DNA of 64,000 nt from Sepiola atlantica. Its lineage: Eukaryota; Mollusca; Cephalopoda; Sepiida; Sepiolidae. Positions 1 through 10,184 of the stretch are shown here, piece by piece. The stretch covers positions 113,214,581-113,278,580 of the forward strand of contig OY744519.1 of assembly GCA_963556195.1 (NCBI GenBank), read 5' to 3'. Position numbers and translations under genes: made by a program. The notes under the pieces are model-generated. The model was given only the letters and a program-made list of their open reading frames with translations. It had not been told where the DNA came from and ran no database searches. Position 1 is the stretch's first letter; each line of letters starts with the position of its first letter.

Positions 1-1366
1 AAACAACAGTACATTTTACTTACTTAACAAATATCTACCAACTAGCATACACATCCAGCATTGTCCGGGAATGAATTATGTTCCTGTTCTAAGAACCCAG
101 TATTAGCATTTTTATTCGTATTTTTGAATTTCCATAATTTTACATTTTCACATTATAAATAAAATAAAATAAAGTAAAATATCTTTATGGATGTCCATTG
201 TTAAAAACCTAATAGAAAATTAATGCAACCATTGGATTCCACATCACATTCCACATTCCACATCACATTTTTACTTGAGAAAATGTGTGTTTGATCTTAG
301 TATAGAGCTTTGTTTTCAATTGCATCCCCGGATATATATATATCTCGAGAGAAATAGATAGAGACATCATAAATATAGTATAGATTTTGAAGTATTTATT
401 ACAAAGTGAAAGCCGAAATTAAGGCAATATTTGAAGAAATCAATAGTAAATAAGAATGTGAGGAAAACAGGAAAAATGTTTAACTATGAAGAAGATTACA
501 AAAAGAATAGACAAAAGTTAATTATTCTATGCGTATGTGAGATTAAGACCAACTTGAAATTCCGAAATGATATTCTGATTAAAACTAAAACGAAACTAAA
601 ACAGGAATCGAGATCAACTATGAGATTATTGTCGAGCATTAACGCAAGATACCAAAATGAGATACTGTTAGAAGATTATGATGAAGCTTAAAATGAAAAC
701 ACGATGAAAATTGTTTTCAGAAGAGACATAACAAAAGACAAGTCCTGAGTAATTTGAGAGCAAGAAAAATGAGTATTTGAAAAAGAGAAGACTTAAATAT
801 GACAATAGAAAAGAACGAAGATCAACATAAGATGTTTCCTAACAAATGCAGATGAACACAATTTGAACGGAAAAAATTAAGCTGAATCAATAGACAAAGA
901 TAAAGACAAGAATCAAATAACTTATCATACGAAACATCACGGCAATAAATAAGACATTCAACAAAAGTTCAAGTTTCACTAAATGTTATGTGAGATTCTG
1001 GCATGAAAACAAAATCAAAGTGAAGACTTGATGGAAACTTTGTTAGCAAAATAAAAGAATATATGGATGTTATTATAATCTGAAATAGTCATAAAGCTGG
1101 AATCTAAGGATATAAGTATAGCAGAATACAGGAAGTGAATATCAAAGGGAAGGAATTGAAAATAAAACGAAAAAGTATTTTGTACAAAATATTATCGAAT
1201 AGAAACAAATACAAGGGAAATAATAACAGTTTGATCTGACTATATGCTATCTTGAATGTCTGTTTTCCTGCAATAAACATGACACTTTCATGAGAGTGTT
1301 AAGTGATATGTGAGGGGAAGTTATATTTGTGAAACTTATGTTTAAATTTGGTCTAATGCTTTCTAG
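1..1366. other. AT-rich DNA without a recognisable gene
   Basis: Positions 430-1250 are markedly A/G-rich on the + strand. An 86-codon open frame at 431-691 is Lys/Asn-rich and has no recognisable motif; I treat it as a composition artefact. A CT-to-AG stretch just before 1367 reads as an intron end (next entry). Confidence 0.5.
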
Positions 1367-1412
1367 GTAGAGGAAGATACCCTCACAGCCAAGGACACGG
1401 TCAAAGAACTTG
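1367..1412 (+). CDS. Candidate 46-bp internal exon, unknown gene
   Basis: A pyrimidine-leaning tract ending in TTTCTAG precedes the segment, and GTATGT follows it directly, so both splice signals are good. Frame 1 is open and reads VEEDTLTAKDTVKEL plus one base of the next codon, with codon use unlike the AT-rich surroundings. The leftover base is completed in frame by the candidate exon at 1863, extending the reading without a stop until TGA. I do not recognise the protein. Chance agreement is possible because exons this short carry little information. Role inferred from splice signals and phase only. Confidence 0.4.
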
Positions 1413-1862
1413 GTATGTATCTTGAGAAAAGCTATCTAAATCCTGGCCATGTTTTCACACTTCTCTGAGCAGAGTTGTTATTAAGTTTCTGAGGGATTAT
1501 AAAAATATTCATGATGGGCTTTAACTGATTTTTACTGCTTGAGAGCCGCGTTAAGAGAAGAACAGAATATAGGAAAGTAAAGAAGATAGTAATTTCAGTG
1601 TATGTATTTCAGGAGAAGTAGCAAGGTATTGACTCAAATATATAACATAGACAATGATGAGGAAAATGAAACTGCCAAATTCTGACAAATAAATTAGTCT
1701 TTCTATAGAGTGTAAGTAAGAAAGTATTAAATAGTGGCTACATAAAATAATTTCTTCTGAAGGTTACAAAAAAAACAGCTGAAGATATTCAAGACGGATG
1801 AATTTCATATGCAGTGGAAACACATAGAAATGATTACAGCGGGATTTTTAATTGCTTTTCAG
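1413..1862 (+). other. Putative intron
   Basis: It starts GTATGT and ends TTGCTTTTCAG. A second acceptor-like site (TGTATTTCAG) lies near 1609, followed by a very short open stretch; I could not decide whether it is used. No repeat recognised. Confidence 0.3.
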
Positions 1863-1915
1863 GTGTTAGGAAAAGGGATAGCATACCACCAAAGGATGTT
1901 TTAACTTCAGCATGA
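1863..1915 (+). CDS. Candidate terminal coding exon, unknown gene
   Basis: A strong acceptor (TTTTAATTGCTTTTCAG) precedes it. In the phase required by the 1367-1412 segment, the joint codon is GGT and the exon reads VRKRDSIPPKDVLTSA, then TGA at 1913-1915. Together the two pieces would give a hydrophilic C-terminus of about 32 residues. No family is recognised. An alternative frame (VLGKGIAYHQRMF) is also open for 13 codons, so the assignment rests mainly on phase. Upstream exons would have to lie before the window or in the A-rich stretch. Confidence 0.35.
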
Positions 1916-2762
1916 ACATGTAAAATTTCACTCTTATCAAGTAGTTAATTTTTCCATCAAAAGAAGGACAATATTTTACTGTTTATTTAAAGGCAGCAGC
2001 AACATAGTTGGCTTAATTAATTATATTTAAAAAATCAACTATGCAATCATATTGCTATTTGAATTGAAACCATATGATCTTTACTTATGTTTGAGAATTA
2101 CTAGGTGAAACCCAGACTTACTAAGCTGTCAGATTGGTTTACTAAACATTTTTATATTTTGCTAAAGAAACTTCTATATGTTTGGCTATCTTTAAACTAT
2201 TTAGAAATGTCCAATTTTTAATTTGAACTTCTGCATAAAATTCTAATTTAATTTTATTTGTTTTTGCTGTTTTAAAAAATCACTCAAAATCAAGCAAGTA
2301 ATAGAATTATAATTTACATATTATATTTACTAATTCTTATAAATTAAAAAATTATTACCGTCAATTGCACTCATTTATATCTAGCTAATATACTCCTATG
2401 ATTCAATAAGGTAATATAAGCGTATCTTATACAAGAAAAAACTATAATTTTATAAAAAAGAATAGTAAAAATCTAAACCAGTCAGAGATTTAAAATATCA
2501 AAATTTTAATATGGATGTCATTTTTTTTTTATAACAAACATGATAACTGAAAGAACATTTACTTCAAACTCTTAAAATTCGTTTCTCTTGAATACATACA
2601 CAAGGAAAATGGACTCTTCAAATTAAAGATAATCATTAATGGTTGTTTTCAAATCAAGCTTATATATAAATTTGAAAATTGTAGTTGTGTATTCGTCTGT
2701 ATTAACACTAACTGAATGAAGACAACAATGACCAACAAACACCTGTGCTGGATAAGACATAC
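1916..2762. other. AT-rich non-coding DNA
   Basis: If the + strand exons are real, this would start with their 3' untranslated region. Several AATAAA-like hexamers occur by composition. No repeat or gene seen. Confidence 0.4.
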
Positions 2763-2815
2763 CTATGGCCTGACCACTGACAGCCACACCAAGTTCTTTA
2801 TGAACCGCTGAACGA
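2763..2815 (-). CDS. Candidate 53-bp exon on the minus strand
   Basis: On the - strand a tract ending CAGTTCCCTTACAG precedes the segment, and its end is GCCATAG followed by GTATGT, a consensus donor. One frame is open and reads RSAVHKELGVAVSGQAI with one base over at each side. The composition is protein-like, but the length is too small for a family assignment. It is opposite in strand to the 1.4-1.9 kb candidates, so at least one set may be false or the genes differ. Confidence 0.3.
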
Positions 2816-2829
2816 CTGTAAGGGAACTG

Positions 2830-4319
2830 CTGATGGTTATTCAAACGTTATGAGTTAAGCCCCACCAGACTAGATACTTTGTATATTAAAAGAGGCAGCT
2901 TGTGTGCTATGGTGACAGATCTAATGCTAGCTATTTTTAATATGGGAGAACTGATATTTCTAAAGCATCAACTATTTTGCTCAACATGAGGACAAATTTG
3001 TTGCTCACATATTTGTCCTTACAGCCACATGAAATGGCACCAGCATCAACGATGATGACCCTCTTCTATACTATTCCACTGACTACAATCTAAAACTAAC
3101 ACTTACGTTGGGCAAAACAAGTAGTTGAACAAGTTCTGCATTAAACTAGATTTGGTTTAAAAATGCTTTTGAACGAGATTTATTTTGTAATATAAATTAT
3201 TTTACTTTAATATTTTATTTTAATATTAAGATAAATATATTTCAAATATCAAAAAGTAAAGTTTAATCTAAATAGTTAAAAAAAATATTTAAACATGAAG
3301 TGAAATGTTTTTCAACAGAAAGTTACAAGAAAGTCATTAAAAGTTTCAGTTTAGAATGAAAAAAAAACATTCTTGAAATAGGAGAAACCTTAGAAAAGTA
3401 TGGAAATGTTGACGTATATCTAATTGAATTTATTGTAATGCAACCTTATTAGGTTAGAACACACTGTAACCTTCTAATATGGAAAAATTCTTAACCTTTG
3501 GGAAATGTATTCATTCTATCTCAGAACATTTGAAACATACTTACATTTTAGAATTAGGGACAAAAACGAATTGAAAAACACAATTCATTTCAATGAGATT
3601 GTACAAAAATGCAAGAAATATTCAGAAGATATTTGGAATAGAATGTGCAGCATTTTCTTTCATATCTTGTGCTGGAATATTAATCAAATTTTATGAATGG
3701 CTTGCTATCGTTCTTTTATATAATAGATAACAAAGATAAAGTTTATAAATTTCGAATATATAAAAGAAAATGTGTCTCGCGACTCATACGTTTTTTTAAG
3801 TAAAACAAGCCTAAGTCTTTGTTTATACTGAGTGAGAGTTTATTGTTGTTTTTTTGTTCGTATTCTTCTTTCTCTAGAGACAATGGATATTCTCGAAAAG
3901 GTTTTCTGCAAGATGAGGAGTTTGTAGTGAAGTCAGAATTGTGCAATATGCTGACCAAGCCTTGTCTTAAGTTTAGTGGTAATAAGAAATCCAAGATGGC
4001 CAGAAGCAATGTTGGGATATATGGAGAAGGACTGGTGTTACTTCAGAGTTTTCCTTCTAAACTTCTTTCCCTACCACGATTTCAGAATCCAGTCTGCCCT
4101 ACTATTTCAACAATAGCTAATTGGAGGAGAGACCAATTCATAGTTTTCCCAAAAATATTAGAGAAAGTGACTTTACAGCCAGTCCGACTTCCAAACTTGC
4201 AGCACCAGATATACCCAAATGGTAATAACTATAATCTGAACATAACTACAATCCTGAAAATCATATTCTTTGCCCTCTTTTATATATCTTAATTAAACAA
4301 TCATTAACCTTTGTTGTTG
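2830..4319. other. No confident gene; one long open frame of doubtful status
   Basis: A 157-codon open frame runs on + from 3819 to 4292. Its overlapping - strand is also fairly open between 3743 and 4009. Residue composition is mixed rather than low-complexity, but no motif, signal peptide or splice structure supports either strand. A run of CCATT pentamers lies at about 4431-4458. Confidence 0.3.
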
Positions 4320-4960
4320 ATACTATTATTATTACTCACTTAAAGTTACCATTAATTCTTCCTCAAGAAAAGGTTGTGGCTTTACCTGGAATCTGAGTGA
4401 CAGCAAGTCTTGTTATATTTCAAGTACTATCAATTCCATTCCATTCCATTCCATTACCTCTGGTGATACCAGATCAGGCTGCCCTGTGGCTCCCTGAGAC
4501 GAAATTCACCTACATTGACGTTTTTTTTTTTTTTTTTTTTTTTTTGTAAAACTTAATTATGTTCTACAAAAACAACAGCCCCTCTCCCTTTCTCCCTCCC
4601 CTTTTTTATTTTATTTTTAGAACTTGAAGCATAAATCTTTTACTATAATGACCAGATTCGGCATTAAATAACCCAAAAAGGGTTGATATGCCGTAAAACA
4701 AAACTACCAAACTACCATTCCATTACCATTTTAACTACCTGGTTGTTCTAGCATCCACCTTTACCAGTAATTCTTCGCTGATATCGGCCAATGGTTTTTT
4801 CCTTGCATGTGAGTGACAATAAGCTTCCTCTATATTCCAGTACTCACCCTGTCTAGGTATGGATGGTACTATCCCTTCTCGGATTTTCCATCTCCTAACA
4901 CTCTATCGATGCTGGTGCCACTGCTTTTTACAGGTTGGAGTGGAGGGTCAAATTATAATA
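4320..4960 (-). pseudogene. 3' fragment of an RLE-type LINE
   Basis: On the - strand the segments at about 4780-4850 and 4385-4430 carry the same 3'-terminal block as the better copies at 5.1 and 6.2 kb: a GTACTGGA...GTCACTC-type stretch encoding the ...SLKLQG tail. The fragment is split by a retroposon inserted at 4459-4714. A TTATTATTA tract at about 4326 matches the (AAT)n tail seen in the sister copies. It is non-coding now. Identity comes from alignment by eye to the 5.1-6.2 kb copy. Confidence 0.5.
4459..4714 (-). mobile_element. SINE-like retroposon, family A
   Basis: It is the reverse complement of the element at 62542-62812. The head contains TTTTACGGCATATCAACCC and the end contains CCTGATCTGGTATCACCAG, with a long internal homopolymer (T run at 4520-4545 on +). 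Flanks are 13-bp direct repeats, CCATTCCATTACC at 4446-4458 and 4715-4727. These are probably a target site duplication, although the left flank lies in a CCATT-rich tract. It sits inside a LINE fragment, so it is younger. The head is not tRNA-, 7SL- or 5S-like to my eye. Confidence 0.7.
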
Positions 4961-5105
4961 CTGTGCTTATATATTGTCAGACTTTACCCAAGTAATCAGC
5001 TCATTTACGTTCGTCTAAGTATTATAGTTATTATTGCATCCAACATCATCATAATCATTATTATTATTTACTAGGAAATAACTTTGGGCTTGTGTGTTGC
5101 TTTTT

Positions 5106-6160
5106 CTATCTTTTATTATTATTATTATTTGTACTCCCTAGGTGTGTGATAACACCGACAACAACCGGTGGTGTTCCCTGGAGTTTGAGTGACAACCAGT
5201 CTCCCCAAATTTCCAGTACTCTCCACTTCTTTGCGATAATCACGACAAATGACCTTGCAGTATCACAACATCTGCCTACCACTGATTTCTCACTGGTAAC
5301 GCCCATTGGTCTCCTCTGGGATTTGGGTGGCAAGAAGCCTCCCCAAGGTCCCAATACTCTTCCAGTGGAGGTCTGGTTAGTGCTCTACCTCCTCGGTCTT
5401 CCCATCCTTCTTGACCCATCACGACTATTTTGTGTGGTGCTATAACTTTTTTGGGGAGGTGGGGGGTGGGGGGCAGTTTATGAGATTTCTTGTAGTTTCT
5501 GTTCCTTGGTTCATGCAGTGGTATTCTTCCTGTCGTTTTGTTTTCTTTCTGTTGTAACTTCCATGTGACTGGTTACTATTTGTAGCTTATGCGAGTTGGT
5601 TTCCACATTCAAGGATTTTCCTTAAGATTGCAGCTGTTTAGATCATTGCCGTCCTTTGTATGGTCTCAGTGAACCCTTTGATTCCAATTTCTCCTAGTCT
5701 TTTTTCCAGCTTTTTGGAGGCTATCTCTCGTGCCTCTACGATTATTGGTATTATTATGACTTTCTTCATGCTCCATATCCCTTTCAGTTATCTGGCAAGT
5801 TTTGTGCATTTGCTTCGTTTTTCTGTCTCCTTGATCTTCACTCTGTTGACTGCTGGAACGGCAAAATGTACGATTTGGCAGGATTTTTCTTTCTTGTTGA
5901 CTATTATGACATACGGTCTCCTTGCTTGTATGAGTTTATCTGTTTGCACGTCCATGTCCCAGAGGATTTTGTGATTTTTATTTCCCAGTACTGTCTCTGG
6001 TTTATGTTTGTACCATTTAACCGAGTGTTCGAAATGCAGTCATTTGCATAGTTCCCATTGTACTACTTTCCTGCGCACCCGTGTCTGTTCTTGTATCCTT
6101 TTTTGGGCTAGTTTGCTGCATTCACTTATTATGTGATTTATTGTTTCGTCTCTTTGTCCA
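5106..6160 (-). pseudogene. LINE fragment, C-terminal zinc finger and restriction-like endonuclease
   Basis: Read on -, the piece begins at 6160 with CGQRDETINHIISECSKL, the Cys/His knuckle that precedes the nuclease in R2/R4-type LINEs. It continues through WELCK, a KWYKHKPE stretch and ARRPYVIIVNKKEK, then IVHFAVPAVNRVKIKETEK, and ends near LEIWGDWLSLKLQGTPP (about 5150-5210). The tail is (AAT)n at 5110-5132. In restriction-like endonucleases the acidic pair is (R)PD...D; here PD reads PY and the second Asp reads His, so the nuclease would be dead. At least one stop and several frame changes are present. The exact clade (R2, R4/Dong, NeSL) is not resolved. Confidence 0.7.
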
Positions 6161-6164
6161 CACA

Positions 6165-6202
<38 letters not shown>

Positions 6203-6775
6203 GCGTTCTCACACGAGTCATAACTAGTGATCGCTCACTGTCAAAAACAATTGGTGTTCCCTGGAGTGCAAGAGACAACACATCTCTCCAGATATCCAGT
6301 ACTCTGCTACTTTTGATCACTGTTGCAAATCACTTTTTGCAACAGATGTTTACATTTAGTTCCTGTGGATAACAACCGTTGGTTTCCTTTGGAATTTGAG
6401 TGACAATAAGCTTTTCAGGGCTCTAGCACCTTCAGTGGAGGTCTGGATAGTGATCTCTTTCCATCCTCCTAAGCATCTCACAATCATTTTCTATGGCACC
6501 AACCGTCGCTGGTGCCACTATACTATTATTTATTTTTTATGTGGATGGCAGATTATTTAAGTTTTCTTACATATTATTTTTATTATTATTGCACATTATT
6601 TTCTGGCATTTTTAGATTTGTATAGTGTCCTTTCTATCATTCTAGTTGTGTTTATGCAGTATTATTCTATTTCAACTTTCCTATGCTTAGTTGGTGTCAT
6701 CTTATGTGGGTTGGCTTTCACACTCAAGGATTTTTCTCAATATTTCAGATGTTTTCATTAATGCTTTATATGGTG

Positions 6776-7061
6776 TAAATCTTTGGCCTTTTGGCCAAGA
6801 TCAAAGTGTAGTATCTGTTCCGATGGATACTGCACCCCATAAACTGGTATTGTCTTGGCCTTCGGACCTTTATTTAAGCCGGTCAATGGGTCTGTCCTGT
6901 GCAGTTCTGGGAGGTCCACCTTTGGGGAGGAGTAAGTTTATTACTTACTGTCTGAGGCGCTCTGTCCAGGCAATTTTTCAAAAGCCCTAAGTGCTCTTCC
7001 TCTGGAGTGCAAATTCCCACTTTCCGACCTTGTGTCACATTCTACTTTGTGGGAAGTAGAT
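6776..7061 (+). mobile_element. U2-snRNA-headed SINE, copy 1
   Basis: The 5' head CCTTTTGGCCAAGATCAAAG, then TGTAGTATCTGTTC, matches nucleotides about 10-45 of U2 snRNA (human U2: GGCCTTTTGGCTAAGATCAA) with few changes. It is followed by a CTGGTATTG block resembling U2 3' stem-loop IV. The non-U2 body (GTCTGTCCTGTGCAG, GGGGAGGAGTAAG, CCTGAGGCGC) is shared by all copies. The 3' end is missing and runs directly into copy 2. Inserted in a LINE fragment. Confidence 0.75.
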
Positions 7062-7456
7062 AGGGTGTAAATCTTTGGCGTTTTGGCTAAGATCAAAGTG
7101 TAGTATCTGTTTCGATGGATATTACACCCCATAAACTGGTATTGTCTTGGCCTTCGGGGCTTGATTTACGCCGGTCTATGGGTCTGTCCTGTGCAGTTCT
7201 AGGAGGTCAACCCTTCCAGGCTTTGCCTCCCCTCTTTGGGGAGGAGTAAGTTTATTGCTTACTGCCTGAGGCGCCCCTACCGGGAAATGCCGACGGGGCT
7301 GCTTAGGCGATTTTTAATGGCCAGAGTGCTCACTTTCTCGGGCGCTGGCTTTTTAAACCCCACTTTCCCGACCCGACCTTGGGTCACATCTTACTTGTGG
7401 GAGTAAGATAAAACTGGCCTTGTGCCTAACCTTCTGGAGAGGAGGTAAATAAATAC
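7062..7456 (+). mobile_element. U2-snRNA-headed SINE, copy 2
   Basis: It starts GTGTAAATC, then TTTTGGCTAAGATCAAAGTG. The body is complete, including GACGGGGCTGC, a GGGTCACATCTTACTTGTGG block and a 3' end GGAGAGGAGGTAAATAAATACT. It carries the extra block of about 40 nt (around GTGCTCACTTTCTCGGGC) that is also in copies 1 and 5 but absent from copies 3 and 4. Head-to-tail with copy 1, so the pair looks like a dimer. Confidence 0.75.
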
Positions 7457-8770
7457 TCTAATTTCTCTTACTATTCTTTTTCCCAGTTTTTTCAAAACCG
7501 TTCCTTGTGCTCATACAATTATTGGAATCACACTAGTGTTCTTCATATATTCTCTTCAACTCAATGACAAGCTCTATGTACTTGCTTAAGTTACTACCTC
7601 CTTGATCTTCATCCTGTTATCTGTTGGCATGGCAAAATCTACTATTTAGCTAGAAGGTTTTTCCTTCTTGTCGGCTATTATCACGCCCGATCATCTTGCT
7701 TGGGTGACTATGTCCATTTGTATTTCCAGGTCTCAGAAGATTTTATGCCTCTGGTTTGCGTCTATACCATTTGTCTGCATATTCAAAATGCAGTTGTTTG
7801 TACAGTTCCGCGTAGACTACCTTCACGACTCAGACATGTTTGCTTTTGGGGTTAATTTGCTGCATTCACTTATTATGTGGTTTATAATTTCGTTTATTTG
7901 CACACAGAGTCTACATTTACTGTTTTCCTGGGTTTCGTCTATTTTTGTTTTCCTGTAGTTTGTTCTGATTGTATTGTTTTGTGTAGCTGTCAGTCTCTGC
8001 ATATGTCTCCTATCGGTAGTCATGCCCATGTCTTTTCATACATTATTTCTCTGGTCAGTCTTATAAATCGTATATGTAGCTACTTCTCTTCCCATTTTGT
8101 TTTTCTTGCCTTTTCATACGTACCAATCCGCTTGATCCTTCTTTCCTGTTTACATAGTCAATCAGTATTATCCTCTGGGTGCAGTGCATAGTGTATGGTC
8201 AGCAGGTACTTGAGTTTTTCCTTTGTCCAGTTTATGAAAAGTTAAGAGCATGTTACTAGGGATACTGCCCAAATAGTTATTCTTTTTATTAGGTTTCTAA
8301 TATATTATTTAATTTCAAATGGCTTTCACATTCTTCTCAGGTATTCTCTTCTAATCATCTATAGAGTTGATGGTGTCCACTTCCAGAATGTCCAGATGTT
8401 TGTAATTACACGTCCATCAAGTACCCTCATCACCTCTTCGTTAAGCGATTCTACTGCTGGTTTCAGTTTTCTTTTGTTCATCTCAAATAGTACACACTAT
8501 TCTGAATTTCATTCCGATATCCTGACTACATATTCTAGTTATACGTGTTTCTTACTTCATTTTGGTTTCTGTAAATAGTTTAAGATCATCCATATACATG
8601 TGGTTGTTTATTTCTTCCTTTGTGTTTGTAAATTTGCACCTGCTTAGTATTTTATTGAGTGGCATCATGGTTTTGATAAAAAGGAAGATAGAGATTGTCA
8701 CTGGAAAATGCCTTTCTGTATTCTTATCTCTGTTAGGTGCTTGTCTTCATATTGTCAGTTCAAGTCTCCA

Positions 8771-9209
8771 TGTTTCCATTATTATTATTAGTAGTAGTAG
8801 TAGTAGTATAGAGGTTGTATGTGTGGACATTACATGCACCTAATATACAATAATAGGTCATTAAGGTAGTTTATTAGATACACTAGTAGTAATAATACAT
8901 GGATGATCCTAATACAAATTGTCAAAAACTTGTTGTGACTAAAATCACTTCATGTTTGTTATTCATAAATTATCACTTTTTAAAGTTAGGCTGAACTAAT
9001 CAGGTAGTTATGTTTCAGTGCTGAGATTTTAAAGCATTTATTAATTAAACATGTTTGTCCATATACCATATATATTTATGTAGGTCGATAGTAGCAATGT
9101 TATTGATGAATAGACCAACAAAGTTACCTATTTCAAAGAATGCATCATCTCTTAAAAAAACGTTTGTTAAAAACTTAAATTGTTTTTGATATAGCCTAAG
9201 TGATAAGTT
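8771..9209. other. Trinucleotide repeat and AT-rich DNA
   Basis: An ATT/AGT trinucleotide run lies at about 8776-8808, possibly the tail of a further LINE copy. The remainder shows no gene. Confidence 0.4.
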
Positions 9210-9765
9210 GCAACTTAAATCCATTTTCAGTTACAATCATTTTATAACCATCCCCATAACTAAGCTTCTTACTGATCACCGCACCGGAAATCTACCAATT
9301 ATCAGTGAACTATGGAAGGTCAAGGATATGTTGCCTTCTGGGAATTCTCCAAGTGATCACAGCTTAATGGTTTCACTTGGCCGATTCTTCCAATTTCATA
9401 AAATTCTTGGGAAATACCGTTGCATTCATGCATAGGCGCTTCCGGATGTGCTAGTTGAGATCACCGATGGTGTCAAAGTTATTCTTGTGGAATAATTGCT
9501 GGACAATTTCCAAGGCTGCGTCATTTGGCCGACATGTTGTCAATCAGGGTAGATGGTATGACAGTTTCAGAAGCAGATATGTTCAGGTATACTTTCTTTG
9601 GGTCATCTAAAGACAGTGTAATTTAATCAACCAGTTAGATAGAAATATGTTGACCTTTCTGCCATACAGCAAGTTTGAAGAACTTGGAAATATGTGGTAA
9701 TACACTTTCATCAGCATCTATATATTGCCAAAATCCCATGACAAAAGTTTTATTGAGCACTATTG
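9210..9765 (-). pseudogene. Broken protein-coding remnant, family unknown
   Basis: On - from about 9765 the frame reads LNKTFVMGFWQYIDADESVL, PHISKFFKLAVWQKGQ, then two stops, DDPKKVYLNISASETVIPST and LIDNMSA. It continues after a frameshift as NDAALEIVQQLFHKNNFDTI and IRKRLCMNATVFPKNFMKLE. Long protein-like stretches with mixed residues in an AT-rich setting, broken by stops and shifts, point to a decayed coding sequence of at least 160 codons. No introns are evident, so it could be a processed pseudogene or a transposon-encoded protein. I do not recognise the family. Confidence 0.4.
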
Positions 9766-9877
9766 GATTAAATAATCGTAAATACCAAATTATATATTGG
9801 TCTTGGATTTATTATTATATATATATATATGGTAAAATGAAAAAGGAAAACCAAAAACTGGATGTTTTTTATGTGTA

Positions 9878-9918
9878 CATCAACGTTTCGTCTTTATTTA
9901 TAAGACTTCATCAGGATG
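9878..9918 (-). ncRNA. Hammerhead ribozyme motif (left palindrome arm)
   Basis: Mirror image of the motif at 10046-10086. The core CTGATGA reads on - at 9914-9908. See the right-arm entry for the stem assignment. Confidence 0.55.
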
Positions 9919-10045
9919 ATGATATAGAGAAAAGATGTCATGCAAGTACAAATACATGTAGGGTAGACATGTTGGGAGGAAAAATAAAATAAAATGTCTA
10001 CCCTACATGTATTTGTACTTGCATGACATCTTTTCTCTATATCAT

Positions 10046-10086
10046 CATCCTGATGAAGTCTTATAAATAAAGACGAAACGTTGATG
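10046..10086 (+). ncRNA. Hammerhead ribozyme motif (right palindrome arm)
   Basis: Core CTGATGA at 10050-10056. Stem II is GTCTT paired with AAGAC around a 7-nt loop, followed by GAAA at 10075-10078. Stem III would be the self-complementary ACGT with no loop, and stem I is CATC/GATG (4 bp), placing cleavage after T10082. With a loop-less stem III a single molecule could hardly cleave, but two copies pairing through ACGT could. The all-conserved core fits type I hammerheads of metazoan retrozymes and Penelope-like elements. Activity untested. Confidence 0.55.
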
Positions 10087-10184
10087 TACACATAAAAAAC
10101 ATCCAGTTTTTGGTTTTCCTTTTTCATTTTACCATCACGTCGGATTACCTTCATCCTTCTCTTCCCATATATATATATATATAT

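Larger units (their letters stand above)
6165..8770 (-). pseudogene. LINE fragment with YMDD reverse transcriptase and RLE domain
   Basis: Read on -, about 8740-8640 gives an IFLFIKTMMPLNKILS stretch. NNHMYMDDLKLF at about 8610-8575 is the RT catalytic box with both Asp codons kept. A later KRIGTYEKARKTKWEEK stretch and the knuckle INEIINHIISECSKL (about 7850-7900) precede a decayed nuclease (RSGVIIADKK, where the PD pair is lost). The 3' part at 6190-6500 matches the 5.1-5.4 kb copy, and the tail is the TTA-repeat tract at about 6166-6200. Many stops and frameshifts. It is split by two U2-headed repeats at 6776-7456. Confidence 0.7.
9831..10133. repeat. Perfect 140-bp inverted repeat with 23-nt spacer
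   Basis: The left arm 9831-9970 and right arm 9994-10133 are equal in length and, by reading, perfect reverse complements. Each arm carries one hammerhead-like motif pointing towards the outer end of its arm. (TA)n runs lie just outside both ends (about 9812-9830 and 10167-10184). The absence of any seen mismatch implies a recent origin or ongoing gene conversion. A transcript would fold into one long hairpin. Confidence 0.9.

Noticed and set aside
3819..4292. A 157-residue protein
   Set aside because: No motif, no splice support, and the opposite strand is also partly open; left as unresolved in the gap entry.
9661..9725. CTGATGA on the minus strand near 9710
   Set aside because: No GAAA or stem II follows, and it lies in the coding remnant.
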